This document shows positions 11,680 through 25,429 of a DNA stretch of 64,000 nt, piece by piece. Origin of the DNA: Glaciozyma antarctica PI12 (lineage: Eukaryota > Basidiomycota > Microbotryomycetes > Kriegeriales > Camptobasidiaceae); contig KZ627149.1 of NCBI GenBank assembly GCA_002917775.1, positions 874,673 to 938,672 of the forward strand. Reading direction: 5' to 3'. The notes under the pieces are model-generated. The model was not told where the DNA came from, did not search any database, and saw nothing but the letters and a program-made list of their open reading frames with translations. The first letter of the stretch is position 1; each line of letters begins with the position of its first letter. The position numbers and the translations under genes were made by a program.

Positions 11680-12025
11680 CGTTCTTGTGCGAGATTCAAG
11701 GGAATAGCCTGAGGCGATAGCGAGAGTCAGCGCCTTCTCACAAAGGGGAGCTCCTCCGGGCTTGAGCCTACCGAATCAGTAGCCGCCACAAGCTCAGAGC
11801 TCGCCCCGCGAACTCTTTCTCCCTTTTGACCCTCCTGCTCCCCTACCCGAAACTCGCCTGGCGAACTCTAACCTCCCCCAAGGCCCGCAAGAATGACGGC
11901 AAACTCGTTACTTGAACTTGGCCGTAGCTTTGAGCGGCTCTAACCCCTACTGCGTCAACTGGGCCCGCAGCCTCAGTAGCGCCCTCCTCGTCGCGTCGCA
12001 ACTGCTCTTCCTCTCCTACCTCCTC
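11680..12025. other. Divergent promoter region
   Basis: This lies between RVS161 (minus) and the arylsulfotransferase-like gene (plus). The plus-strand frame is open from about 11912 but has no ATG before 12026, so it is read as leader. Confidence 0.45.
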
Positions 12026-14396
12026 ATGCTCCCCCTTCTACTGCTCTTCTTAGTGCCACTCGCTGCAGCCGACTCGTTTCAAGTTGGCAGCACCCCCTAC
12101 AACGAAGGCTCTCTCGGTCGCGGGCCTACGCAGCAGTTCTCCTCCAGCCCGCATCTCCCGCCCCAACTCAACTTCATCACACCTCGAGCAAACGATTCGG
12201 GCTTGTGCACTTTCATCGGATACCGAGGGAGCGATGCAGAGCAGCTTGCTCCTATCATCATGGACGACAGCGGGAGCCTTGTTTGGACTGGACCCGAGTA
12301 CGGGAGCGTCCTCAACGTTCAAGCGCAGACGTACCAGGGGGAGCCAGTCATCAGCTTCTACACAGGGACGGAAATGTTTCCAGGGTACGGAAGAGGACAG
12401 GTGAGTGACCTTTCAGCTCGCTGCGAAGGGAGTGCTGAACTCGGTACGCAGTGGAGGATGCTGAACAGCTCCTACGAGCTCATCAAGACGGTCGAAGCTC
12501 AGAACAGTGCGTTCCTTCGTTTCCTCTCTCAGAAGTAGCTAACCCTCCCTCGCAGCGACCGCGAACATGACGTGCGGATTTCCCTGCGGAACCTGCGTTT
12601 GCGAGCTAACGAGTTCGACCTCAGCGACCCCCACGACTTTCAGATCACCAAGGACGACACCGCCATGGTCGAGCTTTGGCGCCTCACAGAGACAGACTTG
12701 TCGAGCGTCGGAGGACCGGTCGAGGGATTCGCTTGGGACTGCATCATTCAAGAGATCGATATCGCGACGGACGAGCTGCTTTTTGAGTGGAAAGCGCTAG
12801 ATCATGTGCCTGTCGACGAGACGTATTACGAGATTGAGGGCGACACGGGCAGCTGGCCCAAGGAGCGTGCGTTCTCTACTCCTCGGATCAGCCTACCGAG
12901 ACTGACTCTTACTCCCGCTTCGCCGCACAGCTTTCGATTAGTGAGTCCAACGTCTCTGCTATCTCTATTAAGCGATCTAACGAGTCCTTTGCCCCGCCTC
13001 CAGTGGCCATCTCAACTCGTGCGCTCGCTCTCGTCTCCCTTGCGAAGTATTTCGCTAACGCGCTCCCTTCCTCGCAGTGTCCAAAAAGACGACGCAGGAA
13101 ACTATCTCATCAGTATGCGTGGTACCGCGACGCTCTACTACATCGAAGCGATCACCGGGAATCTGCTTTGGCGTTTGGGCGGAAAGCGATCCGACTTTGA
13201 GATGGGACGCGGGTGAGTTTCGGTCCTCTCCTTCGCTCCGCATCTCATTACTGATTCCTCTTACCTCTCAGCACACCATTCTGGTTCCAGCACCATGGTC
13301 CGTTCTCTCCCCCTCTCCATCCGCTCCTCTAACCCGCCTCGCAGCTCGAATGCTTCCCTCCACCGAGGCAGGCGTCTTACGACTAAGCCTATTCGACAAC
13401 GGCGCGAACCAGTTCAGACAAGTCTCCAACGAATCTCGCGCGATCATCCTCTCCCTCGACACGGACTTCATGACCGCCTCACTCGTCGCCGAATTCCTCC
13501 CCTCCACTCACGGGGTCAGCAACAGCGAAGGCTCGATGCAGGTACGCCCTTTCCCCCTTCCTCTCATCCTTATTAACACATTTCGCAGGTCCTCCCAAAC
13601 GGGAACATCGTAGTAGGCTGGGGTATCCGTCCCTACTTCTCCGAATACACTCGCTCGGGCTCCCTCCTCCACGACGTCCAATTTGGCGCCAGCGACAGCT
13701 CGGTCCACTCTTACCGCGCCTTCAAATCTCCCTGGATCGGTCATCCGCTCTCCCTCCCCGATTTAAAGGTGACGAACGGGCGAGGGTGGGTCAGCTGGAA
13801 TGGAGCCACGGAGGTGAAGAAGTGGAGGGTGCTTGGAGGGGAGGGGTTGGAGGAGGTCGGAGAGGCGGAGAGGACGGGGTTTGAGACGACGTTGAACCTT
13901 TCTGAGGTGGCGTTGGGGGAGTTGGTCGCTGCGGTGGCGTATGATGCGAAGGTGCGTTTCGCTGCCGAACTTGCGAAGAGCTAGTACTGATGCTCGTCTG
14001 GTACAGGGGAATTGCTTGGGAGTCTCGGAAATTATGTTTACGGCTAATTCGACGAGTACTGGAGTCGCGGGACGCTGTCCTCCCAGATGGCGAAAGGAGG
14101 AAGTGCGAAACCTCGCAGCGCTTTCTCTCATCGCGGTGAGCCGTTTCGCCTTTCGTCAGTAGGTTTGTAACTGATGCGTCTATTCATTGCAGTTTGTCGC
14201 AGCTGGATGGTTTTTCCTCAGAGATGGGAAAGACGAGGCGAGGCGAGGGTGTTGGCCTTTCCGCAAAGCGGCGTATGGTGAGGTCTCTCTCGAGCTTCCC
14301 GTCCTCGACTTCGCTTATACTCTCGCTCCCCGTTTCCAGCTCGAATCCCTCTATAGACTCGATAGAAGAGGAGCGGGAACTGTTGTAAAAACTTGA
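12026..14396 (+). CDS. Arylsulfotransferase-like (ASST family) secreted or membrane protein
   Basis: The family is a beta-propeller fold related to bacterial arylsulfate sulfotransferase; the function in fungi is unknown. The start at ATG 12026 gives a signal peptide (MLPLLLLFLVPLAAADSFQV). Family segments follow: LAPIIMDDSGSLVWTGPEYG, SYELIKTVEAQN, DPHDFQITKDDTAMVELW, GFAWDCIIQEIDI, SVQKDDAGNYLISMRGTATL, YYIEAITGNLLWRLGGKRSD, GTPFWFQHHARMLPSTEAG and EGSMQVLPNGNIVVGWG. A hydrophobic segment near the C-terminus (LAALSLIA/FVAAGWFFL) suggests a membrane anchor. The model has 12 exons and about 588 residues. Three are microexons: 12556-12571 (16 nt), 12931-12940 (10 nt) and 13004-13018 (15 nt). 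Each is flanked by consensus sites, and together they give the in-phase join KEPFDYGHLNSV. The last exon's tail is less certain. Confidence 0.85.
12556..12571 (+). other. 16-nt microexon of the ASST-like gene
   Basis: It is flanked by an upstream intron with GTGCGT donor, GCTAAC branch site and CGCAG acceptor, and a downstream intron with GTGCGG donor, GCTAAC branch site and CTCAG acceptor. It encodes the TANM part of a linker, with split codons at both ends. Including it makes the frame run straight into DPHDFQIT. Confidence 0.7.
12931..12940 (+). other. 10-nt microexon of the ASST-like gene
   Basis: The ten bases CTTTCGATTA lie between a CACAG acceptor and a GTGAGT donor. They complete the P-F-D-Y codons between exons at 12625-12866 and 13004-13018, restoring a family-like sequence. 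Confidence 0.75.
13004..13018 (+). other. 15-nt microexon of the ASST-like gene
   Basis: It lies between a CTCCAG acceptor and a GTGCGC donor and encodes Y-G-H-L-N-S with split codons at both ends. The join to the next exon gives NSVQKDDAGNYLIS, matching the family pattern. Confidence 0.75.
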
Positions 14397-14441
14397 TCAT
14401 TCGTTCGTTCGTGAGAGATCGTTGGGTTCGCGTTCACTTTT

Positions 14442-14458
14442 CTCGCTTGCGAAGCGAG
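14442..14458. repeat. Perfect 7-bp inverted repeat with 3-nt loop
   Basis: CTCGCTT-GCG-AAGCGAG forms a perfect short hairpin in the 130-bp spacer between the converging ASST-like and DRNN-family genes. It could be part of the shared 3' ends, or chance. Confidence 0.3.
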
Positions 14459-14526
14459 GAGACTCGTCGTTAACCAGGCTACGAATTGCTCAAGCGTTCA
14501 ACAAGAGCTAACCTATACTAACGAAG

Positions 14527-15394
14527 CTATTCAAAGTGCGCCAGAAGGTTCGGAGGCAACCTCGTTTCTCCCTCCCTCCTAAAGACGTTCAAAGTATCTC
14601 CACGACACACCAAGCTAAACTTCCCTCCCTCCCAATGCCCCATCGCCAGCTCCCTAAGCTCCACCAACACATCTCCCAGCACCTTCAGCCCCCGCTGGGC
14701 CCTCTTCTCCTCCTCCACCATCTCGACGAGAAGAAGCGGTTCGCACGAGACGAACGTCCCCCGCTCGTGGCGCGCGAGGAGGACGGTAGGCGTCTGGGAG
14801 AAGAGGAGTTGCGAGTAAAAGTCACGCTTGTCGACGGTGCTGCTGATACTGCGCCCTCCCTCCGTCCAGCGAAGCAGCCTGCGAAGGTTATTCCGATCAG
14901 CAACGAGCTGGATCGACTTGAAGTCGAACGAGGGGTCGTGCTCCCTCACTGCGAGGACGAGAGGTGCGAGAGGGTAGGCGGGGCAGCGGTTAGAGCTTTG
15001 GTCGACGAATTGGTCCTCGGTATCACGCGCCAAGGTGACGGGGAGACGGCGGTCGCTCCACACGCGAGGAGAGCCTACGGGCGTCGAGGTTCAGCACACG
15101 CTACGCCGAGGATGTGAGAGCGGGCTCACCAGGAACGACCAACGTAGGCGTGCTTCCTTCGACCTAATTCGCCACGGCCTTGAAGTCGTGGAGGCTTTGG
15201 AGGTCTCCCGGCGTTGACCTGGTAGCTTGCGGCGCGTCGAGGTACGCGAGCGGCTTTCCCTGGAGGTCGTCGAGAATGAAGATGGCCATTCTGTTGGGCG
15301 TTGGGGTGAGGAGGGAGAGAGAAAGAGCGGCGAAACTAGCGTTGAAGGAGTCTGCGGCGCTCGAGCCGCCCAAGGAGTTCCGCGCGGATTCCAT
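14527..15394 (-). CDS. Conserved fungal family (DRNNLR motif) with in-frame stop
   Basis: It belongs to a widespread fungal family, often mislabelled geranylgeranyl pyrophosphate synthetase, with the conserved core FDFKSIQLVADRNNLRRLLR. No prenyltransferase DDxxD motif is present. The N-terminal exon contains MAIFILDDLQGKPLAYLDAP. After it comes STPTLVVPG, a short intron (15075-15129), then SPRVWSDRRLPVTL, the DRNNLR core and a C-terminal domain (VLGDVLVELRELAMGHWEGG). A TAG codon (15164-15166) interrupts the frame between KAVAN and VEGSTPTLVV. Homologs as I remember them have a Trp there (SYNW-V), so one G-to-A change of TGG would explain it. The start at 15394 is uncertain because the first ~35 residues are weakly supported. 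Function unknown. Confidence 0.7.
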
Positions 15395-15501
15395 TTCGAC
15401 CTCAACGCACGCAAGACGAGCAGTAGACGAGCGAGAGCAGCAAGTTTGCCAAAAACCCCTTCCAAGACTTACACCCCCCTCACCCGTCCGTCCACCTCTA
15501 T

Positions 15502-18417
<2,916 letters not shown>

Positions 18418-18744
18418 GGTGAGTGCTCGAGAGGGCGAAGAGGAGGAGGGAGGGGGGGTAGCTGGAGAGGGAGCGCCGGGGTAGGGAGAGGGCGGAGGGA
18501 AGACGACGTTGAGAGGCGCGAAAAATGACTTCGAGCGAAACGAAGGTCCGAGCTCAGCTTGGCTCAACCTCAAGGCCTAACCTGCATCCTCCCTCTGAGC
18601 GAGTTGCAAAGAGTGCACGCTTCTTTTCAGCTTGGAAGCTTGTAGTCGCTCGATGGCAAGGGCGACGGCGAATCCCCTCGCTGGATGCGATGGCGGTGGC
18701 ACAAGAAATCGTATTTACAGCCTCCAATCCGACGTTGCGCGGCT
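18418..18744. other. Intergenic region
   Basis: PRP43 promoter and PUT2 3' region, both on the minus strand. No coding exon is supported here. Confidence 0.5.
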
Positions 18745-21124
<2,380 letters not shown>

Positions 21125-22360
21125 GGTGAGATTCTGGGGAAAGAGGAAGAAGTGAGCACGCGGAAGCAGGAGAGCGAGGTCTCGGCGGCCCGTCAGACGG
21201 CCAGGACCTCTCGCCCGAAAAAAGACTGACGTGCAGCGAGGGGGAGGGGTGGTGCGGAGGTGAAGAAGAAGTTTTCCTTTGAGAACGCAGCTTCCCCGGA
21301 GAGTGGGGGCCAACGTCAAGAGGGGCCAGGAGCATCACATTACCATTTAATTACCAATCTTCTGTCGACTACGTTCCGCTTAATTATAAGTGTTTTTCAC
21401 ACTGAGACTGTTGTGTCGGCGGAGGCGGAGCTCCGCCGAGAGCAGGGATAGGGAGGAGGATAACGGTTGCTGGAAGTCTCCTAGGCAGGTGGGCGCACTG
21501 CTGGGTGTCTCCAGCTGGCTACAAGAAAGGGTCAAGGCGACCTGAGCACTCCAAACCAGCTGAGGAGGCCTTGCGGTGCGTCACGCGCCCTCCGCTTCAA
21601 TGCCTGGCGCTTGCAGTCGCAGATACGCGACGATGCACGCGTGGGATTAGTGCCGCGAAGGCGCTAACAAGTGTGTTCAAACTCTGGTGCAGCAGCAACA
21701 GCCCTCCTCTCTCTTCCTTCGTGGGTCCCTCTCCTCCTCACTCGTTGTTTGGCTAACAGCCTCGTTACAGCTCGAGAACTTTCCATCCTCGTCTCCCTCA
21801 TCCTCCACATCGGCAGCTCTCCCGACCTCTCCTCCAGCCTCCGCGCAGACGTGCGGCTGCAGCCATCAGCCCCTCCTCCCCCTACTGTTGCGGCCACTCA
21901 CAGGCGTAAAGATGGAGCGTAAGATCCGATGGTAGAGCGTGTAGAAGAGGTGAAGGACGGAGAAGACGAGGTGGAGCGGGTGGAGCCGATCGAGGAGCTT
22001 GGAGGCGCTGGAGCTCGAGGAGGGAGTCGGGAAGTCGTCCTGGACCGCTGTGCCAGCGTTCGAGCTGGTGGACAAATATTTTGGGAGCAGCTTGAAGGAC
22101 GAAGAGAGCTGCTGCTGTAGATTCTCACCCGTTGAGCCAAGCTGAGCGCGTCGCCTTCGCACGTTTTTCAGCTGCTAATCTCGCTCGCTCGTCTTTTTGT
22201 GTATCAAGTTGGATCAAGACGCAAACGATAGAGCGGGAAGCAGGCCCTTGTTACACGTCCGACGCGAGACCAGCTCGCGAGACCAGCTGCCGTTCAGATT
22301 CACAGGGCGACAAGCTCGATTCCAAAAGCACACATTTCTCCTTCTCGCAGCTCCAAAGTC
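21125..22360. other. 1.2-kb region: PUT2 promoter plus possible exon
   Basis: The first 500 bp upstream of PUT2 look non-coding; the A/T-rich patch near 21340-21410 is typical of a promoter here. Between about 21677 and 22162 the minus strand has an open frame with a hydrophobic segment, listed separately. No complete gene model could be built. Confidence 0.45.
21677..22162 (-). CDS. Possible small membrane-segment protein or exon, unresolved
   Basis: The minus strand reads LQQQLSSSFKLLPKYLSTSS, a Ser-rich linker, then LHPLHLVFSVLHLFYTLYHR, a plausible membrane or amphipathic helix, and IFTP. A GTGAGT donor follows, and a CTGAT/CTGCAG acceptor lies 40-50 bases later. The next possible exon is acidic and ends in a Cys cluster (CCCCTRV) near 21677. 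There is no ATG in frame at the left end, so the start must lie in another exon or the frame is not real. I considered a Nus1-like cis-prenyltransferase leader, but the rest of that protein is absent. Confidence 0.25.
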
Positions 22361-23494
22361 TCAAGGAGCGAGGCCGTACGTAGACGTCCCAGCATCCCAG
22401 CAACCAGCCGTCCCCATCCCCGCCATCCACTGCGAGTCAATTCAACAATCTGTGCTGCTCAAGTAAACAAACTGCGCGAGCGAAGGACGCACCTTAAGCG
22501 CGTTCGAAAATTCGACGAGACCGGGGAAGAGCTTGAGACCGGTCGAGGCAAAGTCGGTGGGGAGGTTGTCTGTCGGCGGAAGGAAGGGAGTTAGCGAGAT
22601 TTGAGGGGCAGGGCTAGCAGAACTTGACGCACCTTCCTGCTTCACGATGCGCCAGAGGTGATCGTTCTCACTCTTGACGAGGTCAAGACGGACTGCAAAG
22701 AGGAGATCAGTCTACTTAGGAGCATAATTCCAGCTAGTGCCAGTCCTCACTGAGGAAGCGGAGGTGGAAAGTCTGCGAAAGCTCGGTCAGCGGCGAGTAC
22801 TCGAGTCGAGATTGCTGAGCAAGAGAGGACGCACGGGATTCATAGACGAGGAGAGTGGGATAAAGCGGAGCTGAAAGTCCTCGGTAAGATCTGCGAGGGA
22901 GGGAACGCGATCAGTCGCTGAAGCTGCGAGAGAGGACGAAAGACGCACCGAGCAAGCCGACCTGACGCTCGACTCCCTTGAACTCGACGGCGCGATCAAA
23001 GCCTACAGCATGGAAGATGATTCGGTTGTTGTACGTAAGGACTGTCGAGGCAGGGGATCCCATCAGCTTGGTTCCCTCGTCGCCGCCTCCTTCCCCCCCT
23101 CTCGGCCTCTGCAGCACTCACCGCGCAAGATCTTGTACGCCGCCTTCACTCCATCCCTCCCACTACTCTCTGGAGAGTTCAGCAGAGGGTGTACGATCAC
23201 AGCGTCCTTGTGAAAGTAGCGATCGACGGCACGCAGGAGGTCGGCGGAGAGGGTTGGCTCCGTGAGCTCACGTACGACGCGCCTAAAGAGAAGCAGTCAG
23301 CCAAGAGTAATCTCATCGCTAGGCTCACAGCGATCCCCCCGCCGTGCGAGCTCTGTGGCGAGCGTGGTGAGAGCTCGGGCGGTCGGGAGATTGCTTCTCT
23401 CCTTAGTGGGGACCGCACCTGATTTCGGTGACTGGGTTCTCCACTGTGCGAAGGAGCTCAGTAAGCACCTGGGAGCTACGCGGGACGACTCACT
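22361..23494 (-). CDS. SigF-like NTF2-like domain protein
   Basis: This is a small fungal protein with an NTF2-like fold related to SigF-type domains; the function is unknown. The nine-exon model gives about 187 residues: MENPVTEIRRVVRELTEPTL, LRAVDRYFHKDAVIVHPLLN, YKILRVLTYNNRIIFHAVGF, DRAVEFKGVERQVGLLDLTE, FQLRFIPLSSSMNPTFHLRF, LIRLDLVKSENDHLWRIVKQ and DNLPTDFASTGLKLFPGLVE. The start codon is split by an intron: A is at 23494 and TG begins the next exon at 23443, between a GTGAGT donor and a CACAG acceptor. No other in-frame ATG precedes the domain. One exon is only 22 nt (22751-22772). The last exon (WMAGMGTAG...) is less certain. Confidence 0.75.
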
Positions 23495-23728
23495 GTTGAG
23501 GTTGGAGTGGAAGAGAAAGTAGAGGGCGACGTCAGATTCGAAGGCCCCTGAGTACGCAGCTGAGCCGCCGACTTTAGCAGCGACAACAAGTTCTCGAGGT
23601 GGAGAAAGGTTTGAGCAGCTCATCCGTCTCTCCTGAGTCGTAAATAACATAACTGCAACAGTGATATTGGCATCCAAGAACTAATCCTCACCCTCGAAAC
23701 TAAAAGTGTCCACCCTCAAATCTCCACC

Positions 23729-24707
23729 TCAAACCGCCTGCTCTCCAACGACGACGACCTCCTCATCACGGTAGAACGTCTCGGGCGCCTGCCCTCCTTG
23801 CTGCAGCGCGAGTTCCTCCTCCTCGATCTCGCGAGACTCCTGGACGAGGGTGCAAGGGACGCAGAAGGCGCCTGCGAGAGAGAGGGCGTCAGTGCTGCCC
23901 GCCAGCGATTAGTCGGACATGAACGTACCGACGAGAGTGTCCTGAACGAGATCGCCTCGGATACCGTAGCGCTGGCGAGTCTGGAAGCGGGAGAAGCACT
24001 GCAAACGGGGGTTAGAACGACGGCGACGAGGAGCACGAAGGCGAAGACGCACCTGCATCGCGATTTGTCCCACTCCAAATAGCTGAGGAGAGAGCAGGTA
24101 CAGACAGCACGTGAGGCCAATGTGCTTGGGAGAAGGGTTCGCTGCGCCAAACGCCACCGTCAGCTGCCGTCTCCACTCCGCGCCCTCCAGCCCGAACGTA
24201 CGTTCTCCCTTCTGGGTTAGATGCTCAAGCCGCGAACGGTTTGAGGAGTACAGGAAGCAAGGGCAGCTGTCGGTGGGCAGTCAGCGCTGAGTACAGCCCG
24301 GAGACTCCGTGCGCGCTCACCAGCAGGCGAGGGCCGTCTGTCCTAGAGCCTCGTGGCACGAACAGAGCCTGCACAACGTGCTCGAGTCAGCTCCACCTCC
24401 CTCCCAGCTTCGTACAACGCACCCGTGGTTCCACGACCTCTTGCCATCAAGCCCGACCTCGAGAGACTTCGGGTTGCGCGTACCGCCAATGCTCATCTGG
24501 GGAGTGCGGATCTGTGGCGCGATAGATCAGCAGAGTCCGCGCTCTCCTGTGGCGCGTACGTACAGGCTGGACTGACAGCGCCTGCGTCTGAACGACGAGC
24601 ACCGCCGCGTCCTCGTAGGCAGGTGGGGCAGTTTCGTCGGCGGCCTGGGCGCTCTGAGCGACGGCGGCGTAGGACTTCTTGTCGATGGAAGAGCTGGTGG
24701 GGTTCAT
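23729..24707 (-). CDS. PLAC8 (Cys-rich) family protein
   Basis: PLAC8 proteins are Cys-rich and membrane-associated; in fungi and plants, relatives are linked to cadmium/calcium handling and cell size. No specific role can be assigned here. Seven exons give about 215 residues. An N-terminal Ser/Ala-rich region (MNPTSSSIDKKSYAAVAQSA) contains PPAY. The PLAC8 core follows: SLEVGLDGKRSWNHG, LCSCHEALGQTALACCCPCF, LYSSNRSRLEHLTQKGE, GLTCCLYLLSPQLFGVGQIA, CFSRFQTRQRYGIRGDLVQD and GAFCVPCTLVQESREIEEEE. The CCPCFLYSSNRSRLEHL pattern and the late CVPC are family hallmarks. All phases are intact. The stop is TGA at 23729-23731. Confidence 0.88.
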
Positions 24708-25429
24708 TGGGGTTCGGCTGGGAGGAATCTGTTGCTGGAGGTGTTGAAGAAAGGCAGAGGAGCGGTGCCGACCGCGTTTTTAGTCGGCAGGAGGGCGTCG
24801 ACGTGGCAGGACGAGTACCTGAACGCCTGGATAGAATGTGAAGCTCTACAGAGGGAATACAAACGCTGTATAACGCTCCCTTGGATTACGTGCCCCTTCC
24901 TGGCGCAAAACGCCCGCTCCGCGGGGCCGCACACCACTTGCGTCGTGTGCTGTCCACCTCCCCTGGTTCCTGATCCTTGAAGATCTGAAGACCTAAGAAG
25001 GTCTTGTCTTGCCCAAGGTAGTCCACTCGAGCTTGGAGTGGAGAGAGATATCGCGCTCAAGTTCGGATCTCCTTGCGTTCGCCGTGCGAAGACCTTCCTC
25101 ACTTTTGTCATCCCTCCAACGCAAGTGAAGCAGCGTGACAGTAAAGTAACTGTTGAAATCTGAGAATTGCAAGTCATTCCCCTCTCCATCAGGCACCAAA
25201 GCTTCTTCGAGCGAGCGTTCCTTCCGAAAAGTCGCCGCGAACGTCGCTGGAAGCAGGTTTGGTGGGGTCTTGAAGCTCAACAGGAGGCATTGTCGAAGCC
25301 AAACATCCTCAGCAACAGAAGTTAAGCGTATCGCAGAAGCGATCCCAGTCCATCGCACTCCGGAGTCCGGAGGTCTTCGCACTCTCCCCCTCACAACGAC
25401 CAAAACTCCGTGCTGGAATGCAAACAACA
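24708..25429. other. Intergenic region, 0.7 kb
   Basis: PLAC8 promoter and the end of the Dicer-like gene. Open frames on both strands lack splice-consistent models or recognisable domains. Confidence 0.45.

Noticed and set aside
14527-15394. Geranylgeranyl pyrophosphate synthase
   Set aside because: The DRNNLR family often carries this label, but no Asp-rich prenyltransferase motif is visible.
21677-22162. Nus1-like cis-prenyltransferase subunit
   Set aside because: Only a hydrophobic leader-like helix is present; there is no room or sequence for the catalytic-fold domain or its C-terminal motif.
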